Source of the DNA: Marinitoga aeolica
GTDB lineage: Bacteria; Thermotogota; Thermotogae; Petrotogales; Petrotogaceae
Reading direction: 5' to 3'
NCBI RefSeq assembly: GCF_029910535.1
Contig: NZ_CP069362.1
Location: 62,001 to 126,000 of the forward strand
DNA: 64,000 nucleotides
Each line of letters opens with the position of its first letter. The stretch's first letter is position 1. A program made the position numbers and the translations under genes. Below are positions 18,069-27,375 of this stretch, one piece after another. Below the pieces are notes generated by a model that had not been told where the DNA came from, searched no databases, and saw nothing but the letters and a program-made list of their open reading frames with translations.

Positions 18069-18946
18069 TATAACGGATTTTCCTCCCCATACACTGCAAG
18101 TCCAAAAACTTCGGGGCCACTATGACATGCAACAGTTGGCCATATTCTACCTTCTATTAATTCATAATTATAATTTAATTTTTCAAATTTTTCCATAAAA
18201 AGATTAAAGACTTTATCCTCATGTTCTTTATTTGAATCAAACCCATGAACTTTATATATTTTTATATTATGGGGTCTATCTTTTATGAATTCAAATGCAT
18301 TGTCTGCCATTACTTTAAATGCTTTATTTATCCCTCTAACTTTAACTAAGGGAGTTATTTCTCCATCTTCTACTGTTAAAACAGGAACTATTTTCAATAA
18401 TGTACCAGCCATTCCTGCTGCCTTTCCTATTCTCCCATTTTTCACAAGATATTTTAACGTAGGCACGGAAAATTCCATAAATGTATTATCAATAATTGTT
18501 TGTACTAATTCTTCTACTTCTTCAAATGTTTTATTTTCATCTGATAATAATTCAACAATTCTTCTTGCAACAAGAGAAGCTCCTATAGATACCATCTTTG
18601 TATCTATAATTTTAACATTAATATTATTTAACATGTTTCTGGCCATCTGTGCAGTATTATATAATCCTGACATCTTTGATGAAAAATGAATATCAATGAT
18701 TTCATCAAATCCTTCTTCTTTTAAACTTTCATACATATTCATTAATTCTTTTAATGATGGTTGTGCTGTATGTATCTCCTCCGAATTCCTCACTATTTCA
18801 TAAAATTCCTTATGGTTTAAATCTACACCATCTGTATATTCTTTACCATCAACATACACTTTCATACCCATGAAATTCAAATGATATTTTTCTATCCAAT
18901 CGTTTGTTGGAGAACAACCAGAATCTATTATAATTGCTCTTTTCAT
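18068..18946 (-). CDS. DegV family fatty-acid-binding protein
   Basis: A 292-residue DegV protein. IIDSGCSPTNDW at the N-terminus, IDIHFSSKMSGLYNTAQMA (SS and SG loops around the lipid carboxylate), VSIGASLVARRIVELL, and VKNGRIGKAAGMAGTLLKIVPVL are family marks. DegV proteins bind fatty acids and can deliver them to a kinase. No fakA-like kinase is adjacent. Coupled to the gene upstream (ATGA) and to recG downstream (TAATG). Confidence 0.88.
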   Translation of the reverse strand: MKRAIIIDSGCSPTNDWIEKYHLNFMGMKVYVDGKEYTDGVDLNHKEFYEIVRNSEEIHTAQPSLKELMNMYESLKEEGFDEIIDIHFSSKMSGLYNTAQMARNMLNNINVKIIDTKMVSIGASLVARRIVELLSDENKTFEEVEELVQTIIDNTFMEFSVPTLKYLVKNGRIGKAAGMAGTLLKIVPVLTVEDGEITPLVKVRGINKAFKVMADNAFEFIKDRPHNIKIYKVHGFDSNKEHEDKVFNLFMEKFEKLNYNYELIEGRIWPTVACHSGPEVFGLAVYGEENPL

Positions 18947-19197
18947 TTTGTTTCCTCCTCAACTATAATATTATTACCTTCTCTTTTAAAAATTAATCCA
19001 TTTAATTTTATTTCTTGTATATTTGAGTGGTTGCTCATAAAGATAATAAGTTTATCATAAAACCTTGTTTTCATATATGCATCAAATATAGAATACTTAG
19101 ATTCTACAGACTCCATATTTTTCATTTTTAAATAAAAATAGAAAGTTATAGAATTCAAAACTATTACCACTATCAATAGATAAACAGCTATTCTCAT
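18943..19197 (-). CDS. small single-pass membrane protein, unknown
   Basis: 84 residues: one N-terminal membrane helix (VYLLIVVIVLNSITFYFYL) and a soluble tail of about 60 residues. It overlaps both neighbours by four bases (ATGA), so it is surely translated with them. No family recognised. Confidence 0.65.
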   Translation of the reverse strand: MRIAVYLLIVVIVLNSITFYFYLKMKNMESVESKYSIFDAYMKTRFYDKLIIFMSNHSNIQEIKLNGLIFKREGNNIIVEEETK

Positions 19198-21827
19198 TTC
19201 TTTAAAAATTCATATGTTTTTATGAAATTCTCTACTCTATTTTTATATCTATAATCAGGATATTTTTTTAAATATTCTACATAGAATTTATATACTTCTT
19301 TATAGTTTTCAACAACAGAATTTGATAATTCAATAGCTAATTCATTTTTATTTATTGATTTTAAATGAAAATATAAGCTCTCAAAGAAATCAAATGATTT
19401 ATCAGGAATACCTCTGAATTTTTTTGCCATATAATAATCTGCTTTACTTTCTTTTTCTGATATTTCAATAATGTTTTTAACTGTTTTTTCATATCCAAGA
19501 TATTGATTAAAGTTAAACATTATTTTCATATATTCTGTATAAACATCTTCCCATTCTGGAAATCTGTTCCAACCTCCAGGTAAAATTTCTATAGTCTTAT
19601 TATACCAATGAACAAAATCATTATAATATTTTTTCTTCAATTTATCTATTTCTTTAACAACTTTTTCATCTGATTCAAAATATTTTTCAAGATTCATTAA
19701 ATTTTGGAAAATTAGAACATTTAATTTGGCTATTAATCTATAAGCATTTTTTTCATTAAATGATGTGTAATTACTTTCTAACTGATCTATTTCATCCTGT
19801 ATAGTTTGAACATAAGCCAGTGCCTGCAATAATTGTGTATTATTTTGAGTTTTTAATAACTCATATAGATTCTTTATTGTATCTCTAATTTGATACCTAT
19901 TAAAAGGCATTAAATCTATTGCACCGTTGAATTTATTTAACATAAATTCATATTCCGGTGTCTTCATATCCATATATTTTTCTAAATTATTATAATCTAC
20001 TTCCATTAATCTATATGGAGTTTTTGCTAACAATTGTGCCAAGTAAAAACCTGATTTTCCAAATGCTGAATTAGCCTTCAATGATTTCAAAAAATATTCC
20101 TTTGCTTTTTTATAAGAATTAAATGCTTTATTTTCATATTCAGATTTTGCTGTTAAATATTTTTTCTTTTGATCTTCTAAATTTTTTATTTCAGCAGATA
20201 TTTTTTGCAATTCAAGAGGGCTTGTTACTTTATAATTTTTTAATTCCCTTATTTTATCATCAATTTGATTTATAATCTTTGGAATTTGATTTTTTACAAC
20301 ATTTTCATATGCATCTATTTTCATATATTCAGTATTTCCAATTTTGAAATATACTTCTGCAGCGGTTGATTGAATTTTTAAATATGAAACAATAATTCCA
20401 ATTATAATAAATACTAAAAAAATTGTTTTTAATCTCTTTTTATCAATATTAAACTTTCTTGTTTCGCCAAATTGTTCTGATACTGCTATAGAAATTATAA
20501 ATAGTGCTGACATTATATTAGGGTGTAAATGCATAGGAAATTCAGTAAATGAATGTATTGCAACAATTGTCAGACTCCAGGCAAATAAATTAAACATTAA
20601 AATTTTGTCAAAATCATATATTTTAAATACTCTTTTAAGAAATGTAGTAACTAATCCTAATAATAACAATACTACAGGAATAAAACCCAAAATCCCAGTT
20701 TCCCCTAATACCTGTAAATAATCATTATGTGCTCTTTTAAAATTGTTCCATGCATAATAAAACTTAGCAGGATTTTCTGCCTGAATATCTGCCATATATC
20801 TAACAGCATAAACAGGATAAGTAGCTATTCCTCCACCTATAAATCTATTTTCTAAATGATTTTTATCTTTCCATTGCTCTACAGCCGCTAACCAAGATAG
20901 CGTTCTTTCATCCCATGATGAAACAGAAGAGATGGCTTCAAATCTTTTTGCAGCAACAACTTCTCCTTCTTTATTAAAAGGAGATGGTATATTAAACATT
21001 ACTAACAAGAAAGATAATATTAAAATTATCAAAACTAAAGGAATAATAAAATTTTTTGATTTTATATATTTAAATTTTTCACCATCTTTATTTTTCAATA
21101 TACTTAATGTAAAAAATATTGAAAATATTCCCATTCCTAAAAAGAACGAAAGATAAATGGAACGTGTTTGAGCAAATAATAAAACCCAAAACATAACAAA
21201 AACACTTATTATTGCAAATATTCTTTTTAAGATACCTGATTTTTTAGATAAAGCAAAATAGATACCTATAGGTATCATTTGCCCCATATAATCTGAAACA
21301 AAATTCGGATTACCAATAGTAGTCCTTAATGTAATTCGTTGCGAAGGATCCCCATATTTTCCGAAAAAGAAATCATAACCAAAAAACTTATTTAAAAGGC
21401 CATCGAGTCCTATAATAAACCCGGTTATTAAAAATATAAACAATGCTGCTTCAATATATTCAAATTTTTTACCAAATCGGTTAGTCAGTATATATGAGAC
21501 TAAAACAATCATCAATGTATAAAAAGAAACTTCAAAGGAGTATCTAAAATAATATCTGTTTTGTATAATAACGCTAATTAATGAGATTACAGTGGCTAAG
21601 CCAAATAAAGAAAAATAAATATGGTTCAAAGAATATTTTATTTCATATTTTTCTTTTTGTATTTTATAAAAATAATAAAAAAACATAATAGTATAAAATA
21701 TTGAAAACACGAGATGTTTTTGAGTAGAATATTCATACACCCAACTAGGAACCATTAAAAAAGGCAACAACAAAAAAAAGATACCCGATATTAGTATGTC
21801 TTTTGGGTATTTCAATAATTCTTTCAT
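19194..21827 (-). CDS. O-antigen ligase/polymerase-like membrane protein with long C-terminal helical repeat domain
   Basis: An 877-residue protein. The first 440 or so residues contain about 11-12 membrane helices. In the large loop there are RTLSWLAAVEQW and RAHNDYLQVLGETGILGF, the Wzy_C/O-antigen ligase signature. The last 400 residues are soluble, rich in K/E/N helices with TPR-like periodicity. Members join or ligate surface polysaccharides or glycosylate proteins; the substrate cannot be inferred. ATG is preceded by GGGAGGTC. It heads the leftward run down to comFB. Confidence 0.75.
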   Translation of the reverse strand: MKELLKYPKDILISGIFFLLLPFLMVPSWVYEYSTQKHLVFSIFYTIMFFYYFYKIQKEKYEIKYSLNHIYFSLFGLATVISLISVIIQNRYYFRYSFEVSFYTLMIVLVSYILTNRFGKKFEYIEAALFIFLITGFIIGLDGLLNKFFGYDFFFGKYGDPSQRITLRTTIGNPNFVSDYMGQMIPIGIYFALSKKSGILKRIFAIISVFVMFWVLLFAQTRSIYLSFFLGMGIFSIFFTLSILKNKDGEKFKYIKSKNFIIPLVLIILILSFLLVMFNIPSPFNKEGEVVAAKRFEAISSVSSWDERTLSWLAAVEQWKDKNHLENRFIGGGIATYPVYAVRYMADIQAENPAKFYYAWNNFKRAHNDYLQVLGETGILGFIPVVLLLLGLVTTFLKRVFKIYDFDKILMFNLFAWSLTIVAIHSFTEFPMHLHPNIMSALFIISIAVSEQFGETRKFNIDKKRLKTIFLVFIIIGIIVSYLKIQSTAAEVYFKIGNTEYMKIDAYENVVKNQIPKIINQIDDKIRELKNYKVTSPLELQKISAEIKNLEDQKKKYLTAKSEYENKAFNSYKKAKEYFLKSLKANSAFGKSGFYLAQLLAKTPYRLMEVDYNNLEKYMDMKTPEYEFMLNKFNGAIDLMPFNRYQIRDTIKNLYELLKTQNNTQLLQALAYVQTIQDEIDQLESNYTSFNEKNAYRLIAKLNVLIFQNLMNLEKYFESDEKVVKEIDKLKKKYYNDFVHWYNKTIEILPGGWNRFPEWEDVYTEYMKIMFNFNQYLGYEKTVKNIIEISEKESKADYYMAKKFRGIPDKSFDFFESLYFHLKSINKNELAIELSNSVVENYKEVYKFYVEYLKKYPDYRYKNRVENFIKTYEFLKK

Positions 21828-21957
21828 AATAGACCTCCCTCTTTTTTTCTTTCTACTATATCATACCACAAAATTTTTATTTGACAACACATAAAATAAA
21901 TAAAAATAGTATATAATATTATTATGTATATTCAAAATAAAATATGGAGGGGTAAAA

Positions 21958-22251
21958 ATGGAAAAAAACACACACCACATGAAACATAAAAAATCATTAA
22001 ATGTATTAAAAACTGCACGTGGCCAGGTAGAAGCCGTTATAAAAATGGTTGAAGATAACAGATATTGCATAGATATCTCAAAGCAAATCTTGGCTTCAAT
22101 TTCATTACTCAAAAAAGCAAATTCTCAAATACTTAAAGAGCATCTCGAAACTTGTGTTAGATCAGCTGCTTATTCTAACAATCCAGATGAAATCGAAACC
22201 AAAATCAAAGAACTTGAAGAAGTAATTGAATATATAAATAAAACATTATAA
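21958..22251 (+). CDS. CsoR/FrmR family transcriptional repressor
   Basis: A 97-residue all-helical repressor (DUF156). RGQVEAVIKMVEDNRYCIDI and LKEHLETCVRSA give Cys37, His62 and Cys66, the C-H-C triad of copper-type CsoR rather than the formaldehyde (FrmR) or persulfide (CstR, no His) variants. The N-terminus has extra histidines (THHMKH). CsoR repressors release DNA when they bind Cu(I). No copper ATPase or chaperone is adjacent, so the target is unknown; autoregulation is likely. ATG is preceded by ATGGAGGGG. Confidence 0.82.
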   Translation: MEKNTHHMKHKKSLNVLKTARGQVEAVIKMVEDNRYCIDISKQILASISLLKKANSQILKEHLETCVRSAAYSNNPDEIETKIKELEEVIEYINKTL

Positions 22252-22439
22252 TTATTATTATTTAAAATAATATGATATATTATTGTTTTCTTTATGTAAA
22301 TATTTCTATATAATATCTTAATTTTTTATTTTAAAGAAAATAAAAGTAATCTTAATTTTTATTATAACCCGACCTTTTTTAACAGAATTCATATATAATA
22401 TAAACGAAAAATATCACTTGCTTCAGGAGGAGAATTGTT

Positions 22440-22895
22440 GTGATAATACCATTAAGTAGTTTAAAAATAGGAATGGACGGAACTATTATCAGATTAGAAT
22501 TTGAGGAGTCTATTAAAGAAAGATTTATTGCAATGGGAATAATACCTGGAAAAAAAATTACTTATGTACACGAATCTCCATTTGGAGATCCAATGGTTTT
22601 TAAAATTGATGATAATAAAATCATGATAAGAAGAAATGAAGCTGAAAAAATATTTATAGATGTAACTGAGGAAATATTTTCTTTAGATGAAACTACTTCT
22701 GGAACATATGAAATTTTTTTAATTAAAGGTGGAGTTTTTTTCAGAAAAGAATTAGAAAACCTGAATATAAAATGTGGATCAAAAATAAATGTACTAAATA
22801 ATCATTTTGGTAAAGTAATAGTAAATATAAATGGAAAACAATTAATTTTTGGGAAGGGAAGATCAAAAAAGATCCTCGTAAAAAAAATTGGATAA
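22440..22895 (+). CDS. feoA: FeoA-like protein with two tandem SH3-type domains
   Basis: A 151-residue protein beginning at GTG (AGGAGG nine bases upstream). Residues 1-75 are a standard FeoA domain (PLSSLKIGMDGTI, RFIAMGIIPGKKI, MVFKIDDNKIMIRRNEAEKI). Residues of about 80-151 repeat the fold in a degenerate form (GTYEIFLIKGGVFFRKELEN, IKCGSKINVLNN). FeoA supports ferrous iron uptake by FeoB. Two fused FeoA units are less common than one. First gene of the feo operon; a TATAAT box lies at 22394-22399. Confidence 0.82.
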   Translation: MIIPLSSLKIGMDGTIIRLEFEESIKERFIAMGIIPGKKITYVHESPFGDPMVFKIDDNKIMIRRNEAEKIFIDVTEEIFSLDETTSGTYEIFLIKGGVFFRKELENLNIKCGSKINVLNNHFGKVIVNINGKQLIFGKGRSKKILVKKIG

Positions 22896-22914
22896 ATAAC
22901 AGTGTGGTGATATT

Positions 22915-23133
22915 ATGATAGACCAGATTTTAAACTACCTTGAAAATAGAAAAGAACCTCTCTCCACAAATGATATAAAAAGAAAATTTAACATAACAGA
23001 ACAAGAGTGGAATATAGTTTTTCCATTTCTAATTTCTAATGGTATAAAAATAAATACTTTTGATTCATTAAATTTAAAATGCAGTGATTGTCCCATAAAA
23101 AATTATTGTAATAAAAAAAGATGTGGAGGGTGA
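22915..23133 (+). CDS. FeoC-like winged-helix protein with Cys cluster
   Basis: 72 residues: a small winged-helix region (residues 1-50, STNDIKRKFNITEQEWNIV) followed by Cys56, Cys59, Cys65 and Cys70. Four cysteines after a winged helix, lying between feoA and feoB, match the FeoC position and the Fe-S or metal-sensing idea for FeoC. Assigned by size, context and cysteines, not by strong similarity. Confidence 0.65.
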   Translation: MIDQILNYLENRKEPLSTNDIKRKFNITEQEWNIVFPFLISNGIKINTFDSLNLKCSDCPIKNYCNKKRCGG

Positions 23134-23136
23134 TTT

Positions 23137-25086
23137 ATGACTTTTGAAATTGCTATAATTGGAAATCCTAATGTTGGTAAAACCTCTATATTTAATATAA
23201 TAACAGGAAGCAGGCAATACATCGCCAATTGGCCAGGTGTTACTGTGGAAAAAAAGGTTGGGTCTTTTAAATATAAAGGTCATCATTTTAAGTTAGTAGA
23301 TTTACCAGGTATATATACATTATCTGCTCAAAGCGATGATGAGAAAGTTGCAAGAGATTACCTAACAAATGAATCACCTGATGCGGTTGTGGTAGTTGCC
23401 GATTCCTTAAATTTAGAAAGATCAATGTATCTTTTAATGCAAATTTTGGAAATGAATTTACCCGTTGTTTTAGCAATTAACTCTATTGATGAAGCGCAAT
23501 CAAAAGGAAAAATAATAAATCCATCATTTATATCAAAAACACTGAATATTCCAGTTGTTTTAACTTCTGCTAAAAAATTTATAGGTATTGATACTCTATT
23601 AGAATCCATACATAAAATAGCAGAAAGAAAAAGTATACCTGTAAGAAACTTCATGTACACTGAATCAATTAATTCTTTTATAGAATATTTTTCTAACAAA
23701 TTAGAAAAATACGATTTTTTAAAATCCTATGATAAAAGATGGTTAGCCCTTTATTATTTGGAATTTGGAAGTAAAAATTTTCACTATCCAAAAGAATTAA
23801 TTAAAGATATTAATTCTCAATTTGATATTAATAAATTAAAATCGGAATTTATGAATTGGAAATTCTCTTTCATTTCTTCAATCATTAAAAGTTCTGTAAT
23901 AGAAAAAGGTAGAAGTTGGGCTATGCGAGATATTTTAGATCATGTTATGACACATAAAATATTGGGATTATTAATTTATGTAGTAGCTTTATACTTTGTT
24001 TTTTCACTAACATTTAATATAGCAAGCCCTTTATCTGATCTTATAGATATAGGGTTTAATTATTTAGGAAATTTTCTCAATGGTAAAATTCCTATTCCAT
24101 GGTTAAATTCATTAGTTGTGGATGGAATTATAGGTGGAGTAGGTGGAGTTTTAATTTTTATACCTCAATTATTTGTTTTATTCTTTTTTATGGGATTTTT
24201 AGAAGAATCTGGATATTTACCTCGTGCCGCTTTTCTGGTCGATAAACTGGTGAGAAAGTTTGGTTTAAGTGGAAGATCTTTTATGTCTATAATCTTGGGA
24301 TTTGGATGCAGCGTCCCAGCAATTATGTCAACAAAGACTATTGCAAATAAAAAAGAAAGAATGGCTTTAATATTAAGTATTCCCTTTGCATCATGTTCAG
24401 CACGATTACCTGTTTATATTCTTTTAATTAGCGCCTTTTTTGACAAAAATGCTGCAACAATTTTATTGTTTGTCTATATTTCAAGTATATTGTTGGTATT
24501 ATTGTCAGCAAAAATTTTACAGTCATTTTTCATAAAAGGAGAAGAAGTTCCATTTACTATTGAATTACCACGTTTTAGAATGCCAACATTCAGAAATTTA
24601 ACTCTGTATTCCTGGAATAGAGGAAAACATTTTCTTGAAAAAGCAGGAGGAATTATCTTAATAGCAACTATATTTATATGGCTATTATCATATTTCCCAA
24701 ATAATAATAATATTTCACATTCCTATGCTGCATATATTGGTAAATTTTTTGAGCCTATAACTCTCCATTTGGGATGGAATTGGCAAACAAACATTTCTTT
24801 GATATTCGGAGCTGTTGCAAAAGAAGTTGTTGCATCTTCTTACATGACAATTTTAAATGTTGGTCAGGAAGGTATAACATATGCGTTACAAACTATATTA
24901 ACCCCAAGATCTGCTCTGGCTCTAATATTTTTTGTTTTAGCGTATATCCCTTGTTTTGCAACTCTCAGCGTTATAAAACAAGAAACGAATAGTTGGAAAT
25001 GGCTATTTTTTGAATTATTTTATACATTAGTTGTTGCTTATTTAATTGCTAATTTCGTTTACTTGATAGGAGGAATTTTCCTATGA
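23137..25086 (+). CDS. feoB: ferrous iron transport protein B
   Basis: A 649-residue protein with an N-terminal G domain: GNPNVGKTS (G1), DLPGIYTLSAQSDDE (G3), AINSIDEA (NxxD, G4) and LTSAKKFIGI (G5). A helical linker and about ten membrane helices with the internally repeated gate domains follow (IPQLFVLFFFMGFLEESGYLP, ILGFGCSVPAI, KEVVASSYMTIL). FeoB moves Fe(II) across the inner membrane. It starts three bases after the FeoC-like gene and overlaps the next gene by four bases. Confidence 0.95.
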   Translation: MTFEIAIIGNPNVGKTSIFNIITGSRQYIANWPGVTVEKKVGSFKYKGHHFKLVDLPGIYTLSAQSDDEKVARDYLTNESPDAVVVVADSLNLERSMYLLMQILEMNLPVVLAINSIDEAQSKGKIINPSFISKTLNIPVVLTSAKKFIGIDTLLESIHKIAERKSIPVRNFMYTESINSFIEYFSNKLEKYDFLKSYDKRWLALYYLEFGSKNFHYPKELIKDINSQFDINKLKSEFMNWKFSFISSIIKSSVIEKGRSWAMRDILDHVMTHKILGLLIYVVALYFVFSLTFNIASPLSDLIDIGFNYLGNFLNGKIPIPWLNSLVVDGIIGGVGGVLIFIPQLFVLFFFMGFLEESGYLPRAAFLVDKLVRKFGLSGRSFMSIILGFGCSVPAIMSTKTIANKKERMALILSIPFASCSARLPVYILLISAFFDKNAATILLFVYISSILLVLLSAKILQSFFIKGEEVPFTIELPRFRMPTFRNLTLYSWNRGKHFLEKAGGIILIATIFIWLLSYFPNNNNISHSYAAYIGKFFEPITLHLGWNWQTNISLIFGAVAKEVVASSYMTILNVGQEGITYALQTILTPRSALALIFFVLAYIPCFATLSVIKQETNSWKWLFFELFYTLVVAYLIANFVYLIGGIFL

Positions 25087-25454
25087 AAAATAAAAAAACA
25101 ATATTAATACTAATAGGTTTTTTATCATTGTTAATGGCATTTTTAAATATGAAATATGATAGTTTTATTTTTATTTCTTATATAACGGTTTCTCTTATAG
25201 CGTTTATTGGTTTATGGGAAGACATTAAAAATATATGGTATCATAAATCAGCACATATTGTGGTAAGTGGTATTGTATCAGTATTAATTGGAATATATGA
25301 ATTATTAAAATATGCTTTTGGCTGGTTGGCAGTTTATACTAGTGAAGGAAATACACCTGAATTTAAAATATTTATATATCTTTTCTCATTGCTAATGCTA
25401 ATAATTCTTACTCAGGAAATAAATTATCTTAAAAAAACTGGAGAGAATAAATAA
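25083..25454 (+). CDS. four-helix membrane protein attached to the feo operon
   Basis: A 123-residue protein with about four hydrophobic helices and a KKTGENK tail. The ATG overlaps the feoB stop (ATGA), so it is translated with feoB. No family recognised. A role next to FeoB is suggested by coupling only. Confidence 0.65.
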   Translation: MKNKKTILILIGFLSLLMAFLNMKYDSFIFISYITVSLIAFIGLWEDIKNIWYHKSAHIVVSGIVSVLIGIYELLKYAFGWLAVYTSEGNTPEFKIFIYLFSLLMLIILTQEINYLKKTGENK

Positions 25455-25464
25455 ATACATAAAT

Positions 25465-25491
25465 AAAAAACGGCTCTTTGAGCCGTTTTTT
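25465..25491. terminator. bidirectional terminator between feo operon and the propeller gene
   Basis: A perfect 12-bp stem (AAAAAACGGCTC, loop TTT, then complement), with A and T runs on both sides, serving both convergent operons. Confidence 0.92.
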
Positions 25492-27349
25492 ATTTATATT
25501 CAAATAGTTTCATAGATACAATAGAATTATTATTTAATAAGAAAATCACATCTCCAGTATTATCTACTAATGCATAAGAGATATTCTTTTCTAAATTAAA
25601 CTCTGAAACTTTATTTAAATTAACGCTATTCCATATCTCAATTTTTCCATTTTTCCCTGCTACTATAAAATATTTTTTCAACAATGATGGTAAAATACTA
25701 TAAACTCCTTCAAATGATTGAAACGAAGTCAAAACGCTTCCATTCTCAATATTTAAAATTGAAATTTTTCCATTGAGCTGAGAGGCTATCAAGTATTTAT
25801 CATTCTTTAATAATAAAATATCTGTAATAGAACCATCGAATTTCACATTCCAGATGTTTTTCCCGTTAAATTTATCAATTTTAGATACTGTACCATCCTT
25901 CATAGAAACATAGATTGCTCTATCATTTACACTAACTTTTGTTATTTCCTGTTTTAAATCAGCTAATTCTTTACTTTCAACACCTGTTATTGTATATAGT
26001 TTTCCATTTTCAAGTGCTACATATAAAACTTTATTCTTTGAAACTAAATAAGTTATTTTGCTTTTAAAATCAAACATATAATCCACTTTTTTAGTAATTA
26101 AATTATAAACATTTAAAATACCTTTTTCATCTCCAGAATACAACAATTGACTTTCATCATCAAATGCCAGAGAAGTAACTTTAGCATCATGATTATAACT
26201 ACCAAATCCGTCATTAGACCCAACAGAAACTATTATAACCATTTTATCATTTCCATATGCCATTAAATTATAATTGCTCAGAGCTAATGATTTATTAACA
26301 ACATTTGTTTCTAATTCCCAATTTTTCAAAGGAGTTGAAACTACACTTTCATTTTCTTTATTAGAATTAATTAATATCATATCAATTTTTCCATTATTAT
26401 ATGGATTAAAAGAAATTTTTCTATTTTCTTTCTTATAATCTCCATATATAACTTCATCTTTCGATACAACAAGCATTATTTTATCAGTTGGTATTTTCGC
26501 AAAGGTTAAAATGGAATCCTTCGAAATTTTATGTTCTCCGAATATGCTGGTTACATCTAAATTGTTTTCATCACTACCTGTTATATCTCCAAAAAACTTC
26601 ATACCATTTTTTAAAATGAAATATGTATATTTCTCCTGAGGATTTTCCATACCTCCTGAAAAACCAAAAATAGAAGAATTTAATAAACTTAAGGTCCCAT
26701 ATCCTAGATCAAAGAAATAATAATCATTTACTTTTTTTAAGAAATTTACATATTTAAATTCATATCCATTATATAATTTTAGTACATATGGTTCTTTAAA
26801 TTCATATCTTGGATAAGATATACTTTTTATAACATTTAGATTTAAAACTCCTTGACCCAATACTGGAATATTTAGAAATAACTGATTTTCTTTAGCTTCA
26901 AATATATTTCCTTTAATTTCAGTATAATTATCTCCTAACGTTATATCAAAATTTTGCGGTTGTTCTTCTCTAAACCATTTTATGTCTGGAACCTCAGGAT
27001 GTAAAAAATTTACAAATTTCAATTTTGAAACATCATTCAAAATAAATTCACCAATATTCATCTGAATATTTGCAGTTGTTGAAGAATACGATGTCAGTTT
27101 TCCGGAAAAAATTTTATCATCTACTATAACTCCATAATCTGCTGTGGTTTTCTCATCGAAAGAAATATACATTATATTTTCCTTTTGAACTGTTAATATC
27201 TGATTAAATACTTTTACCTTAACATTATCATCCTTAATTTCAATAACTTCTACTTTAACAGTATTACCATCTATAGATTTCATTAAAGCAGCAAATGTTG
27301 AGGAAAATAAGAATAATATTAATAAAAGAAAAAGAAAAATTTTTTTCAT
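25490..27349 (-). CDS. exported beta-propeller (WD40/PQQ-like) protein
   Basis: A 619-residue protein with a signal peptide (MKKIFLFLLLILFLFSSTFA). Residues of about 20-340 are beta-rich with repeated short strands. Residues of about 360-619 contain propeller-like repeats: VTSLAFDDESQLLYSGDEKGILNV, ITYLVSKNKVLYVALENGKLYTI, and IWNVKFDGSITDILLLKNDKYLIASQ. Start is ATG 27349 (AAGGAGG six bases upstream); an ATG at 27376 overlapping the antiporter stop has no ribosome site. It is last in the Mrp-like operon. Unknown function; perhaps a periplasmic partner of the complex, by position only. Confidence 0.62.
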   Translation of the reverse strand: MKKIFLFLLLILFLFSSTFAALMKSIDGNTVKVEVIEIKDDNVKVKVFNQILTVQKENIMYISFDEKTTADYGVIVDDKIFSGKLTSYSSTTANIQMNIGEFILNDVSKLKFVNFLHPEVPDIKWFREEQPQNFDITLGDNYTEIKGNIFEAKENQLFLNIPVLGQGVLNLNVIKSISYPRYEFKEPYVLKLYNGYEFKYVNFLKKVNDYYFFDLGYGTLSLLNSSIFGFSGGMENPQEKYTYFILKNGMKFFGDITGSDENNLDVTSIFGEHKISKDSILTFAKIPTDKIMLVVSKDEVIYGDYKKENRKISFNPYNNGKIDMILINSNKENESVVSTPLKNWELETNVVNKSLALSNYNLMAYGNDKMVIIVSVGSNDGFGSYNHDAKVTSLAFDDESQLLYSGDEKGILNVYNLITKKVDYMFDFKSKITYLVSKNKVLYVALENGKLYTITGVESKELADLKQEITKVSVNDRAIYVSMKDGTVSKIDKFNGKNIWNVKFDGSITDILLLKNDKYLIASQLNGKISILNIENGSVLTSFQSFEGVYSILPSLLKKYFIVAGKNGKIEIWNSVNLNKVSEFNLEKNISYALVDNTGDVIFLLNNNSIVSMKLFEYK

Positions 27350-27375
27350 AACCTTCCTCCTTTCAAACACCTTCA

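Noticed and set aside
18285-18689. 134-residue plus-strand open frame within degV
   Set aside because: Antisense to a well-recognised DegV protein; no start signal; long open shadow frames are common opposite AT-rich genes.
21881-21917. TTGACA (21881) with TATAAT (21912) as the CsoR promoter
   Set aside because: The spacing is 25 bases, too long for one promoter. A weaker -10 may exist in between, but none is convincing.
21861-22112. Open frame on the minus strand over the CsoR gene and its promoter
   Set aside because: No ribosome site; it is antisense to a gene with clear family motifs, and its composition is that of a shadow frame.
22262-22290. AT-only hairpin after the CsoR gene as a terminator
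   Set aside because: The stem has almost no G-C pairs and could arise by chance, so it was not annotated.
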